Source: Coxiellaceae bacterium (lineage in GTDB: Bacteria > Pseudomonadota > Gammaproteobacteria > Coxiellales > Coxiellaceae). From it: DNA of 64,000 nucleotides. Made by a program: the position numbers and the translations under genes. The DNA is taken from contig JARGNX010000003.1 in assembly GCA_029210045.1 (NCBI GenBank), positions 62,001-126,000 of the forward strand. The letters run 5' to 3'. The notes beneath the pieces are model-generated. The model worked only from the letters and a program-made list of their open reading frames with translations, had not been told where the DNA came from and did no database searches. Of this stretch, positions 44,338 through 53,635 are shown in pieces (within the stretch, counting starts at the first letter, position 1; each line of letters begins with the position of its first letter).

Positions 44338-44402
44338 GACTGGATCCCGGATCGGGGTCCGGGATGACAGCGGGGTCCGGGATGGCAGTGGGGTCCGGGG
44401 TT
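44338..44402. repeat. Dispersed GGGGTCCGGGATG repeat, tandem form
   Basis: GACTGGATCCCGGATCGGGGTCCGGGATGACAG-type palindrome with tandem units of 18 bases, GGGGTCCGGGATG(A/G)CAG(C/T), at 44354-44371 and 44372-44389, and a third partial unit to 44400. It resembles the GACTGGACCCCGGATC element at 60001. Located between the secreted orphan and the cupin. Confidence 0.75.
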
Positions 44403-44473
44403 ACGGCGCGAGATTTGAGTGGTTGTGTTTGCTTCAGGGATATAATAAATTAATGATTTATTAGGAGATTATC

Positions 44474-44815
44474 ATGGCAGATGACATCATTCGTATTCCT
44501 TTATTATCAGCAGCGCTGAACCCTGGAAAATCGGTTGAGCGAGTTGAAGTGAAGCAGCTTGATTTTGCGCCGAGCCAACAAACCGGTTATCACTTTCATA
44601 AGTGTCCCGTGGTAGGTTATATCTCAGCAGGTACGATTAACTTTCAAGTCGAAGGGCAGGATCCTGTTGTGTTAAATGCAGGTGATGCTTTCTTCGAGCC
44701 GGCGAATACCAATATTGTGCATTTTGATAATGCTTCTGATAGCGAAGGTGCCTCTTTCATCGCATTCTATTTGCTAGATAAAACGGAAGATGAATTAATT
44801 ACCATGCATGAGTAA
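44474..44815 (+). CDS. Small cupin-domain protein
   Basis: 113 residues forming one cupin_2 barrel. Motif 1 is GYHFHKCPVVGYISAGTINF (metal His residues) and motif 2 is AGDAFFEPANTNIVHF. AGGAG precedes the ATG. Such single-domain cupins bind metals and have many roles; none can be assigned. Monocistronic. Confidence 0.85.
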   Translation: MADDIIRIPLLSAALNPGKSVERVEVKQLDFAPSQQTGYHFHKCPVVGYISAGTINFQVEGQDPVVLNAGDAFFEPANTNIVHFDNASDSEGASFIAFYLLDKTEDELITMHE

Positions 44816-44919
44816 CGCGTAAACAATATTATTAATATATTCATATAGTTGCTGATAATTTTCCGTATCACTTATATGAATGCCTAGGCGAATTTTGTCT
44901 ATACAATCAATTCCTTAAT

Positions 44920-44995
44920 CTTCTCATAACAGCTTAAATGTACAATATACAGGTATAAAAATTATTTGTATTGAACTTTAGGTTGTTATGAGAAG
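44920..44995. promoter_or_regulatory. Inverted repeat flanking the promoter region of the 915-residue protein
   Basis: CTTCTCATAACA (44920-44931) and TGTTATGAGAAG (44984-44995) are perfect 12-base inverted arms 52 bases apart. The right arm covers the ribosome-binding region of the following gene. The AT-rich stretch between them contains TATAAA-type -10 candidates. Could be a looping operator, or an RNA hairpin hiding the ribosome site if transcription starts upstream of the left arm. Confidence 0.45.
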
Positions 44996-44998
44996 AGC

Positions 44999-47746
44999 AT
45001 GAGAAGAGAAGACGAGATTGAAAGAGCGAGGCAAAGAGACGGCCTGTTAAGACGTCCGCTGGACAGTGTTATGCCAGCGAGTGGCTCAAGAAAACTTCCG
45101 CCAATTAGGGTGCCCAAGAAGGGTGCATTGGCATCAGCTATAGATTCGCCGGCATTGACTGACACAGTGGCGAGTAGTGTTGAATTCCCAGAAACGTCGT
45201 CACCTAAATCGGATGAGCATCGAGGTGCTGTTCCTTTGGATCATGTTGATGTGGTTAGCTTATGCCGTGACTTTAGTCAAAGCAGATCGCAGGAAGACAA
45301 GCGGGCAGTTATTGCGAAAATGATAGAGTTGAATGATCGCATTAACATTGCGGATTATTGTTTTGAATATGGCAAAGGTAGATTGTTAGCGAAAATTATT
45401 TTGTTTGCAGATAAGTTGGGTGAAGATGGAAAAGCTTATGCAAATTATTTAGTTTCACAATTTAATGCGACTTTTGATGTTAGCGAAAAGACAATAGATA
45501 ATATTAATTGCTGTATGAAATTCCAAAAGCCACTCGAAGGATCGTTCACTACGAGTAGTGAGCCTGATCACGTTTTTCTTAGCAAGATGCGCAAATATTA
45601 TAATATTGCAATAATGTCTTTAATGCAGAAAATAGATGAGTCGCCAGAAAACAGTATTACTGTTTCGGCTGCTTTAATTAAAGCAAGTAGCTCCTTAGCG
45701 GGGCCGCAACAGGCAGGCTTAATTAAGCATTTATTAACGCATGATCCAGAGCTGACAGTTGTATCGTATTGTTTAAAGCAAAATGATCCGGCTCTTTTAG
45801 AAAATGTTATTCGCTATGCGAAATCTAACGGCATACAAAGTGAACATATTCAAGCGGTGATCAAAAAGCTAGAGGATGAATTTGATAGCAGTGACAAAAG
45901 TATTGACGACATAAAGTTTCTCGCACAATCGCTTGATGCCATCAAAGAAGAATACAGCGCTGTTGATGGAGCGGCGTTTAGAATGAAATACAGCGTGCAA
46001 GATCTGCGATTGCTTTATCGACACAAGATCCGATTGGCGATTGACCGCCTAGCCGCAACCGAAGACCCAGAAAGCCGTGCACGTATTGAGCGTGAAATTC
46101 AGCTGGAATACCGAGATGGCGTTAAGGCACTGGGCATAACATCTGATATCGGTTATGCAGGCCGTTGGCAGAGAGCACCAATGGTTGCCCGGGTTCATGT
46201 TACCAATATTGGCCGTGAAGATATGGTGGTCCCTCCTATTGCTAGAGGAAGTCATGGGCCTGTATCTAATATTTCAAAAACCACGCTAGCGCTTGCTCAA
46301 AGTAGAAGTCATATCACTCATCAATTTCTTGAAGGTTTAACACCAGACGAAGCGTTTGATTTTGTTGAGGGGCAAATGAAATTTCACTTACAAAATATTG
46401 GCGTGGGTGGAACAGAATTTTCAACTCCTTATTTTTCAGATGTCATAGAGGCCGATGGTTATTACCAGCCGAAGGCTCATTCATTTGCCATGAATATGCT
46501 GGGTGATTATGCGCGTTCTCGCCTTGTGACGCCCGAACGCCGAGATAAATTATTGCGTATGGAGTTTGAATTACGTGCTGATACTGAAAAGGATGTTATG
46601 GAGCATCGAGTGACTTATTCCATGATGGATCGCTTAAAGGCGGGCGAAATGGTAAGTCTAGGTTCCGGTTGGGATGAGGCTGATGGTGGTCATGCTATTC
46701 AAATCATGTTTAAGCAAGTGGCAGGTAAGACTTATATGATTTATGCCAACCGTGGTGATCGTAAAGACGGTGTTGAGCCTGGCATGCATATATATGAAGT
46801 TGGTTTCGCTAGTGCGCTTGAAGATCCTAATATTTTACAAAACATTGTTGCTAACCGAGCGGGTAGAGCCTGGATTGAGCAGCAAGAAGATCCTTTGCGT
46901 ACGGGTATCGCTGGAAGTTTAGGGTTGCATAAAATTGCGTATGTTGAAAAAACAGATCAGAAAACGGGTAATTGCACTTTAGCGGCAGCTAACCACTCCA
47001 TACAAGCTTGGTTGATGTTTGATTGGTTGGAGAAACATCATGATTCAGATGCTGTATTAACGGCAGAAGAGATTCAGACCAGCTACAGAGAAACAAAAAG
47101 TGAATACACGGATATTCGCACAGACAGCAAAGCGTTATCATCCATGAATATAATGGAGATGCTACAACCGGATGGGGCATGCCGAACTAATTTATCATCA
47201 GCTAAGAAAATCACCATAAAAATACTCGATTATGTTAGGGATAAAATGGCGTCATCTCTTGCAGTAGAAGACAGGATGCCTCTGGCAATCGCAGAAAAAT
47301 TGTTAAAGCCAATAATGGCTTATTTGGTGGCGCAAGTGCCAACCCGTAGATCAGATACCGTATTTAAAGTGCTTGGACTGACTAAGATTAGGCAGGTGCT
47401 TACTAATAAATCTTATAAAAAAATGTTAGAGCAGTGTATGCGGCAGGAGCCACCATTGTCACGAGCATCAAAAACATTTATTACACGCGAGCTTAAAAGT
47501 ATACCAGCTGAGCCTTCGGCTGATGTCGACTTTGGTTTGCATCGTGAAACACCAGCTGAACCCATTGTGGCGCCTTCTAGGCCCTCAGTTGTACAAGCCC
47601 CAACAGCGAGCGTAGTGACTGGGTCAGGTATGTTCTCAAGACCAAGTCGCGCAGGTGTAGAGCATGTCGATGTCCGCATAAAAGAGCCGTTGCACTCGTT
47701 GGCTGATGATCAGCGTGAAGATGATACGTTTCCACAAATTCGTTAA
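44999..47746 (+). CDS. Large orphan with a possible circularly permuted cysteine-protease-like domain
   Basis: 915 residues, no signal peptide or membrane segment. The basic, Pro-rich N-terminus (about 1-75) looks disordered; helical repeats follow (about 80-360). A domain at about 420-720 contains G-G-H565-AIQIMF, then YANRGDR with N584, then G-N-C659-TLAAANHSI. His followed 19 residues later by Asn resembles the papain His/Asn pair, with the Cys coming after instead of before, as in permuted NlpC/P60 folds. The C-terminal tail is Pro/Ser-rich. Probable effector with protease or transferase activity (inference). The sequence duplicates ATGAGAAGAG just before the start. Confidence 0.62.
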   Translation: MRREDEIERARQRDGLLRRPLDSVMPASGSRKLPPIRVPKKGALASAIDSPALTDTVASSVEFPETSSPKSDEHRGAVPLDHVDVVSLCRDFSQSRSQEDKRAVIAKMIELNDRINIADYCFEYGKGRLLAKIILFADKLGEDGKAYANYLVSQFNATFDVSEKTIDNINCCMKFQKPLEGSFTTSSEPDHVFLSKMRKYYNIAIMSLMQKIDESPENSITVSAALIKASSSLAGPQQAGLIKHLLTHDPELTVVSYCLKQNDPALLENVIRYAKSNGIQSEHIQAVIKKLEDEFDSSDKSIDDIKFLAQSLDAIKEEYSAVDGAAFRMKYSVQDLRLLYRHKIRLAIDRLAATEDPESRARIEREIQLEYRDGVKALGITSDIGYAGRWQRAPMVARVHVTNIGREDMVVPPIARGSHGPVSNISKTTLALAQSRSHITHQFLEGLTPDEAFDFVEGQMKFHLQNIGVGGTEFSTPYFSDVIEADGYYQPKAHSFAMNMLGDYARSRLVTPERRDKLLRMEFELRADTEKDVMEHRVTYSMMDRLKAGEMVSLGSGWDEADGGHAIQIMFKQVAGKTYMIYANRGDRKDGVEPGMHIYEVGFASALEDPNILQNIVANRAGRAWIEQQEDPLRTGIAGSLGLHKIAYVEKTDQKTGNCTLAAANHSIQAWLMFDWLEKHHDSDAVLTAEEIQTSYRETKSEYTDIRTDSKALSSMNIMEMLQPDGACRTNLSSAKKITIKILDYVRDKMASSLAVEDRMPLAIAEKLLKPIMAYLVAQVPTRRSDTVFKVLGLTKIRQVLTNKSYKKMLEQCMRQEPPLSRASKTFITRELKSIPAEPSADVDFGLHRETPAEPIVAPSRPSVVQAPTASVVTGSGMFSRPSRAGVEHVDVRIKEPLHSLADDQREDDTFPQIR

Positions 47747-47747
47747 A

Positions 47748-47778
47748 CTTGAAATTTAACTTAATGGCACTACATAAT
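47748..47778 (+). promoter_or_regulatory. Promoter of clpB, heat-shock-like -35
   Basis: CTTGAAA (47748-47754) equals the -35 of sigma-32 promoters, right after the stop of the preceding gene. The -10 at 47773-47778, CATAAT, is closer to a sigma-70 hexamer, with 18 bases between. Either factor could use it. Confidence 0.55.
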
Positions 47779-47810
47779 GGATAACTTAATCTAACGAGAG
47801 AGATATCCAA

Positions 47811-50390
47811 ATGAGAATGGATCGCTTTACCACCTTATTCCAAACCGCTTTGGCGGATGCGCAATCTTTAGCTAATGGTCGCGACAATCAATTTATTGAG
47901 CCTATCCATGTGATGAAGGTCATGTTGGAACAAGACAATGGGTCGGTGGCACCCCTGCTGCTCAAGGCGGGCATTAGTATGAATGTGTTGATTGATAAGC
48001 TTGATCAAGCTCTGGATCAATTGCCGCAAGTCGAAGGTGCAGAGGGTGAGGTTCATGTCTCTAAAGATCTCAGTAAAGTACTAAATATGTGTGATAAAAT
48101 CGCCCAAAAACGCAATGATCAATATATATCCTCCGAACTGTTTGTGTTAGCCGCAATGGATGTGCGCTGTCAATTGGACCGCGTGCTAAAAGATGCTGGT
48201 GCTGATAGAAAGGCATTAGAAAAAGCGATTGATGAAATGCGTGGTGGTCAGCAAGTGAATGATGCCAACGCTGAAGAAAATCGTAAAGCATTAGAAAAAT
48301 ACACCATCGATTTAACTGAGCGAGCCGAATTGGGTAAGATAGATCCAGTCATTGGTCGTGATGATGAGATTCGTCGTACGATACAAGTGTTGCAGCGTCG
48401 TACCAAAAACAATCCGGTATTAATCGGTGAGCCCGGCGTTGGTAAAACCGCTATCGTTGAAGGCTTAGCTTTACGTATTGTGAATGGTGAAGTGCCAGAT
48501 GGTGTCAAAGGTAAGCGGTTATTATCATTAGACATGGGCGCATTAATTGCTGGCGCTAAGTTCCGCGGTGAGTTTGAAGAGCGTTTAAAGTCGGTATTAA
48601 ATGATTTATCTAAACAAGAAGGCCAGGTCATTCTATTTATCGATGAGCTGCACACTATGGTAGGCGCCGGTAAAGCGGATGGTGCAATGGATGCGGGGAA
48701 TATGTTAAAGCCGGCATTGGCGCGTGGTGAGCTGCATTGCGTTGGTGCCACGACATTAGATGAATACCGCCAATACATCGAAAAAGATGCTGCGCTCGAA
48801 AGGCGCTTCCAAAAAGTGTTAGTCGATGAGCCCAGTGTTGAAGACACGATTGCTATCTTGCGTGGTTTAAAAGAACGCTATGAAATTCATCATGGCGTAG
48901 ACATTACTGATCCCGCGATTGTTGCAGCGGCGACGTTATCGACGCGTTATATTACTGATCGTAACTTGCCTGATAAGGCGATTGATTTAATTGATGAGGC
49001 GGCCAGTCAAATCCGGATGGAAATGGACTCAAAGCCTGAAGCATTAGATAAATTAGAGCGTCGCTTGATTCAATTTAAGATCGAACGTGAGGCACTGAAA
49101 AAAGAAAAAGATGAAGCATCGAAAAAACGTTTGGATGACTTGGAGTCTCAAATTAATGATTTAGAGAAAGAGTATGCTGATCTTGATGAAATTTGGAGCG
49201 GTGAAAAAGCCAGCTTGCAAGGTGCGCAACATATTAAAGAAGAGCTAGAGCAAGCTAAGCTTGAGCTCGATGCGGCGATGCGTGCACAAGACTTGGCGCA
49301 AGTGTCAGAGTTGCAATATGGCAAGATTCCAGAATTAGAAAAACGTTTGCAAGAAGCCCAACAAAGTGAAAATAAGCAAGAAGAAAAGCATAAATTATTG
49401 CGCAATAAAGTGACGGAAGAAGAGATAGCGCAAGTGGTCTCGCGTTGGACTCATATTCCGGTATCGAAAATGCTTGAAGGCGAAAAAGAGAAGCTATTAA
49501 AAATGGAAGATGAGTTGCATCAACAATTGATCGGTCAGGATGAAGCGGTTAGCGCGGTAGCAAATGCGATTCGTCGTTCACGTGCAGGGCTTTCGGATCC
49601 AAATCGCCCGATTGGTTCGTTTTTATTTTTAGGCCCAACGGGTGTTGGTAAAACGGAGTTGTGTAAAGCATTAGCTAACTTTATGTTTGATACTACCGAT
49701 GCCATGGTGCGAATTGATATGTCTGAATTTATGGAGAAACACTCGGTAGCGCGATTAATTGGCGCACCTCCAGGCTATGTTGGATATGAAGAGGGTGGCT
49801 ATTTAACAGAAGCCGTGCGTCGTCGTCCGTATTCGGTAATTCTATTAGATGAAGTTGAAAAAGCTCACGCCGATGTATTTAATATTTTATTGCAAGTGCT
49901 AGATGATGGTCGTTTAACGGATGGTCAGGGTCGTACAGTTGATTTTCGTAATACGGTTATCGTGATGACGTCTAACTTAGGCTCACAGATAATACAAGAA
50001 TTTGCATCGCAGGGTGATTACGATGCGATGAAGGCGGCAGTGATGGAGGTGGTTGGTCAACACTTTAGGCCGGAGTTTTTAAATCGTGTTGATGAGTCGG
50101 TGGTATTCCACCCATTGGGTGAGGATCAAATCCGTCGTATTGCTACGATTCAGATTAGCCGTATCCGTGAACGTTTAGCTGAAAAAGACTATCAGCTTGA
50201 AGTAGAAGAGACCGCTTTAGATTTGTTAGCTGAAATGGGTTATGACCCTGTTTATGGCGCGCGACCTTTGAAGCGTTCCTTGCAGCAGTATCTTGAGAAT
50301 CCATTGGCCGAAGATATCTTGGCGGGTAACTTTTTACCAGGCAGCACCATTAAAGTGCGAAGAGATGATAATCAATTAACATTTTCTTGA
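47811..50390 (+). CDS. clpB: ClpB disaggregase
   Basis: Hsp100 chaperone that, with DnaK, extracts proteins from aggregates. N-terminal double Clp-N domain, AAA1 with Walker A GEPGVGKT (206-213), coiled-coil M domain (about 400-530), AAA2 with Walker A GPTGVGKT (608-615), and C-terminal ClpB D2-small domain. Lacks the ClpP-binding loop of ClpA/X. 859 residues (E. coli 857). GAGAGA precedes the ATG. Confidence 0.97.
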   Translation: MRMDRFTTLFQTALADAQSLANGRDNQFIEPIHVMKVMLEQDNGSVAPLLLKAGISMNVLIDKLDQALDQLPQVEGAEGEVHVSKDLSKVLNMCDKIAQKRNDQYISSELFVLAAMDVRCQLDRVLKDAGADRKALEKAIDEMRGGQQVNDANAEENRKALEKYTIDLTERAELGKIDPVIGRDDEIRRTIQVLQRRTKNNPVLIGEPGVGKTAIVEGLALRIVNGEVPDGVKGKRLLSLDMGALIAGAKFRGEFEERLKSVLNDLSKQEGQVILFIDELHTMVGAGKADGAMDAGNMLKPALARGELHCVGATTLDEYRQYIEKDAALERRFQKVLVDEPSVEDTIAILRGLKERYEIHHGVDITDPAIVAAATLSTRYITDRNLPDKAIDLIDEAASQIRMEMDSKPEALDKLERRLIQFKIEREALKKEKDEASKKRLDDLESQINDLEKEYADLDEIWSGEKASLQGAQHIKEELEQAKLELDAAMRAQDLAQVSELQYGKIPELEKRLQEAQQSENKQEEKHKLLRNKVTEEEIAQVVSRWTHIPVSKMLEGEKEKLLKMEDELHQQLIGQDEAVSAVANAIRRSRAGLSDPNRPIGSFLFLGPTGVGKTELCKALANFMFDTTDAMVRIDMSEFMEKHSVARLIGAPPGYVGYEEGGYLTEAVRRRPYSVILLDEVEKAHADVFNILLQVLDDGRLTDGQGRTVDFRNTVIVMTSNLGSQIIQEFASQGDYDAMKAAVMEVVGQHFRPEFLNRVDESVVFHPLGEDQIRRIATIQISRIRERLAEKDYQLEVEETALDLLAEMGYDPVYGARPLKRSLQQYLENPLAEDILAGNFLPGSTIKVRRDDNQLTFS

Positions 50391-50401
50391 TGTCATCAGC
50401 T

Positions 50402-50554
50402 GTGTCATTGAGGGGGGGGTTGCGACGAAGTAATCTGACGCCGGGTTCTTGCCTGAGGCGGGCTAGCAATCTAAGCTTCTGTCATGGGATTGCTGCGCTA
50501 CTGCGTGGCTCGCAATGGCGATGTTGTTATCCCTGCCTCAGATTCGGGATCCAG
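50402..50554. repeat. Dispersed palindromic repeat cluster (copy 4)
   Basis: GTGTCATTGAGGGGGGGGTTGCGACGAAGTAATCT, later GGGATTGCTGCGC... GGCTCGCAATGGCG, then TTATCCCTGCCTCAGATTCGGGATCCAG. It is a degenerate version of the 27125 element, with both modules. It fills most of the gap downstream of clpB. Confidence 0.75.
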
Positions 50555-50601
50555 TTATAATAAAAATATTCATATAATCAATTGATTAGTATTTTTTGAC
50601 C

Positions 50602-50690
50602 CGACCAATGTAAATTATAATCTTAGATTAGTCGTATGAATTTGCATTTTCAGCTCGACTAATCTAAAATAACACTTTATATTAGTCGAG
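50602..50690. promoter_or_regulatory. Operator array upstream of DUF4143 copy 3
   Basis: Perfect 12-base inverted repeat TTAGATTAGTCG (50623-50634) / CGACTAATCTAA (50656-50667). Two more half-sites: CGACCAAT (50602-50609) and ATTAGTCGAG (50681-50690), the last just before the start codon. A TATAAT -10 (50616-50621) lies between the first two sites. Multiple copies of one half-site around a promoter suggest autoregulation. Confidence 0.68.
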
Positions 50691-50697
50691 GTGTTTG

Positions 50698-51918
50698 GTG
50701 TATATTCAACGCAGTTTAGCGGCCGCCATTAAAGAAGCGAGCTCTACTTTTCGTGTGATTTTGTTAACGGGGCCTCGTCAAGTAGGTAAGACCACTTTAT
50801 TAGAGCATATTGAAAAAGGGCAGCGTAGCTATGTCACATTAGATGACATGAATCAGCGTATGGCCGCCAAACAGGATCCAGCAGGTTTTATTGAGCGTTT
50901 ACAGTTGCCGGTTTTGATTGATGAAGTGCAGTATGCGCCTGAACTGTTTCCTTATATAAAAATAAAAGTAGATCAAGATAAGCAACCGGGGCAGTTTTGG
51001 TTAACCGGTTCACAGCAATTTGAAATGATGGGGCAAGTCACCGAATCGCTAGCAGGTCGTATTGCCATTCTTAAGCTGCAAGGTTTATCTTTAGCTGAAG
51101 AGCAAGGCCGTTATAATGAAAAGCCATTTTTACCAACGTTGGGGGTATTAAAAGCGCGGCAAAAAGATACTGATGTTTTAGGTTTGACAGCGGTATTTGA
51201 AAAAATATGGCGTGGTTCTTATCCTGATGTGGTAAAAAGTCAAGGTAAACATTGGCAGCGTTTTTATGAATCATATGTGTCGACGTATGTACAACGTGAT
51301 ATTCGCGATTTACTGCAAATACAGGATCAAACGGTTTTTCATAAATTTATGCAAATAGTCGCAGCACGAACAGGGCAGCTGATTAACTATAGTGATGTAG
51401 CACGTGATGTGGGTGTTAGTGAGCCAACGATCAAAACGTGGCTGAATGTATTACATGCTACAGGTATTGTTTATTTATTACAGCCCTATTTTAATAATCA
51501 AACAAAACGCCTAATTAAAACGCCTAAATTATATTTTATGGATACTGGCTTATGTTGTTTTTTAACCGGCTGGTTAAATGCAGATGTGTTAGAGCGTGGT
51601 GCTATGTCGGGTGCGATTCTCGAAACCTATGTTATATCCGAAGTGATTAAATCCTATATTAATGCCGGGCAAACGCCACGACTGTATTTTTATCGTGATA
51701 AAGATAAGCGAGAAATTGATTTATTGATTGAAGAGAATGGCACACTATATCCAGTTGAAATTGAAAAAGCTTCCACGGTCAAGCCGGGCGCATTAAAAGC
51801 ATTTGAAGTGCTTAATCAATTGAATATACCAGTTGGTCAAGGTGCTGTTATTTGCATGTCTAATGCGTGGGTGCCGCTGTCAAAAACAATTGATTTGATT
51901 CCAGTCAGCTGCATATGA
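50698..51918 (+). CDS. AAA ATPase with DUF4143 (copy 3)
   Basis: 406 residues from GTG 50698, with GAGG 6 bases upstream (TTG 50695 is in frame but less likely). Walker A GPRQVGKTT is near 25 and Walker B VLIDEVQYAPELFPYI near 77; winged-helix-like VARDVGVSEPTIKTWLNVLH lies near 237. The C-terminal nuclease-like motif reads IDLLIEENGTLYPVEIEKAS: the ExK of copies 1 and 2 (EVK, EIK) is EIE here, so any nuclease activity is probably lost. Stands alone after clpB. Confidence 0.85.
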   Translation: MYIQRSLAAAIKEASSTFRVILLTGPRQVGKTTLLEHIEKGQRSYVTLDDMNQRMAAKQDPAGFIERLQLPVLIDEVQYAPELFPYIKIKVDQDKQPGQFWLTGSQQFEMMGQVTESLAGRIAILKLQGLSLAEEQGRYNEKPFLPTLGVLKARQKDTDVLGLTAVFEKIWRGSYPDVVKSQGKHWQRFYESYVSTYVQRDIRDLLQIQDQTVFHKFMQIVAARTGQLINYSDVARDVGVSEPTIKTWLNVLHATGIVYLLQPYFNNQTKRLIKTPKLYFMDTGLCCFLTGWLNADVLERGAMSGAILETYVISEVIKSYINAGQTPRLYFYRDKDKREIDLLIEENGTLYPVEIEKASTVKPGALKAFEVLNQLNIPVGQGAVICMSNAWVPLSKTIDLIPVSCI

Positions 51919-51932
51919 TGTGCAGCTGGGCG

Positions 51933-53420
51933 CTAAAACCTACGATAGCTTACAGCTGGTGCGAAGCTAACCTGACGTTTAGTTTTGACGGGTTGCGGTG
52001 ATAAGTCGGCTTTATCTAAAACTGTTTCAATGACGGTATGTAGACGTTTGCCTTGATTGTAAGCCAGTGAGCTGTCAGCGCTAATAAAGTTTTTGTCACG
52101 TGACCACAGCAAACTGCGCACTGTATGGCGCGATGGCTTTGTTGTATGGGTAGCTGTTAAGTAACCAACAATTCCCTGTAATTTTTCTTCTAAGCTGGTT
52201 TGATCTGATTTCAGTGAAGCGATTAGGCGTTTGCTGCTTTTACTTTGTGATAATGGGTTGGCGTGATACGAGCGAATAATAGCATTAATGAACCTTGCTA
52301 CATTAGTCTTCTGCTCAGGTTTAATTTTTCCTTTATCGTCGGTGACAGTGTTATACATATCATATAGTCGAGAGGTGGCTGTGTCTTTGCTGAGGCTGGG
52401 TCGGCGAGTCTTGCGATGTATCAGCATGACAGGGATAACAGCAAATGCGAATGCTGCTGCAGCAAAAAACGTTCGTACAGCTTGTGATGCCGCACGAGCC
52501 CACATTTTTCCGTTGCGGTGGTGGCTGGTGTGTTGTTTCCAATCATTGCCGGCATGTGCTTGTTTGACGACAGAGTATGCATAAGCTACCCCATAGCTGA
52601 CCAGTGCTGCGATTGCCGCAACAGGTGCGCTTAGTTTAAAGCCAACATTCCACGCAGATTGTATGCTTTGTTTATCGAGCTGTTGCTCATATTGCCGTTG
52701 TTCCATCTCGTGTCTGAATTCTGAATCTTCACTCATGGGCGAGCGATTTTGATAACTGCTGTGTAATGTTTTAATGCAATCACGTCGCAATTCACAGGCA
52801 ATATTTTCAGCTGCTTGCTGATTGCGTTGTAATTGGGTAATGAGTTGAATTTGATTTTTTTTGTCATCACTGTTGGTGGTTTTAGTGGCAGCCAGTTTCT
52901 GCTGGCGTTTGAGCAGCAGTTGATAAACATAAAATGCATGTTCAGCTGCTTGGTTTTGTGCGTTGTATTCCAGTTCGTGTATATGTTTGAAATCAACGTA
53001 GGCACTATCGCTGGCGGTTGGTGAGGGCGCATGCAGTACATCGTGCATAAAGGCATCATCCGTGCCGATGCTTACAATATGGTGCTTTAGTGCTAAGTGA
53101 TTTTTGTAAGGAATCACACCCTTTTGTTCGCTGAGTTTTATGTAATAGTGAAGGTATGCATTGTAAGCGGTTTCGCTGGCGCTGAGATCTCTGAATTGCC
53201 TTTTATTGCGTCTATGCGTTGGTGATGATTCTGTGCTGTGGTCAGTAGTTGTCGGGGAGCTAGGTATTTCTTCCACACTGAAGCGAGATTTCTTGACTGG
53301 AGCGTGGCTTCCTTCAGGTCTATGATGAAACCAATAAAATCGACGTGCCATTTGCAATGCAATGTGATGCGCTTCTTTGTCAAGTACGGGCGCCGCACTT
53401 GGAGGTATTATATATCTCAT
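51933..53420 (-). CDS. Orphan protein with two membrane segments
   Basis: 495 residues from ATG 53420, not recognised. The N-terminal two thirds are polar and helical with many His/Gln/Lys (for example KRQFRDLSASETAYNAYLHY). Two hydrophobic stretches follow: about 265-290 (SAPVAAIAALVSYGVAYAYS) and about 318-340 (FFAAAAFAFAVIPVML). A basic C-terminal region ends in PAVSYRRF. A pair of closely spaced membrane helices in an otherwise soluble protein is common in effectors that insert into host membranes; this remains inference. Confidence 0.6.
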   Translation of the reverse strand: MRYIIPPSAAPVLDKEAHHIALQMARRFYWFHHRPEGSHAPVKKSRFSVEEIPSSPTTTDHSTESSPTHRRNKRQFRDLSASETAYNAYLHYYIKLSEQKGVIPYKNHLALKHHIVSIGTDDAFMHDVLHAPSPTASDSAYVDFKHIHELEYNAQNQAAEHAFYVYQLLLKRQQKLAATKTTNSDDKKNQIQLITQLQRNQQAAENIACELRRDCIKTLHSSYQNRSPMSEDSEFRHEMEQRQYEQQLDKQSIQSAWNVGFKLSAPVAAIAALVSYGVAYAYSVVKQAHAGNDWKQHTSHHRNGKMWARAASQAVRTFFAAAAFAFAVIPVMLIHRKTRRPSLSKDTATSRLYDMYNTVTDDKGKIKPEQKTNVARFINAIIRSYHANPLSQSKSSKRLIASLKSDQTSLEEKLQGIVGYLTATHTTKPSRHTVRSLLWSRDKNFISADSSLAYNQGKRLHTVIETVLDKADLSPQPVKTKRQVSFAPAVSYRRF

Positions 53421-53564
53421 GAATTTTATCCCACTAAAATTACGATTGCTCAGTATCCCCACACGATAAGTTTATATAAGCAGGTCTTGAGTGGGCTGTC
53501 AAACTCCGGGGATGTTATTGGGTGATTCTTATAGTGGTTTAAGTATTTGTTAATATTCGTGGAG

Positions 53565-53624
53565 GGGGGTCAAGTCTTGACTTGCCGTACGCCATGGCGT
53601 ACGGCAAGTCAAGACTTGACCCCC
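53565..53624. repeat. Perfect 60-base palindrome
   Basis: Both 30-base arms are identical by complement with no spacer: GGGGGTCAAGTCTTGACT continuing to the centre CCATGG and back to CCCCC. The arm itself contains a smaller palindrome (GTCAAGTCTTGAC). It lies 11 bases past the stop of the caspase-like gene at 53636 (minus strand). It may work as a strong terminator hairpin or be a mobile palindromic repeat. Confidence 0.9.
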
Positions 53625-53635
53625 ACCTCAGCTAG

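Noticed and set aside
47868-48847. Long minus-strand frames inside clpB
   Set aside because: They lie wholly within a highly conserved gene and resemble no protein; they are frame shadows.
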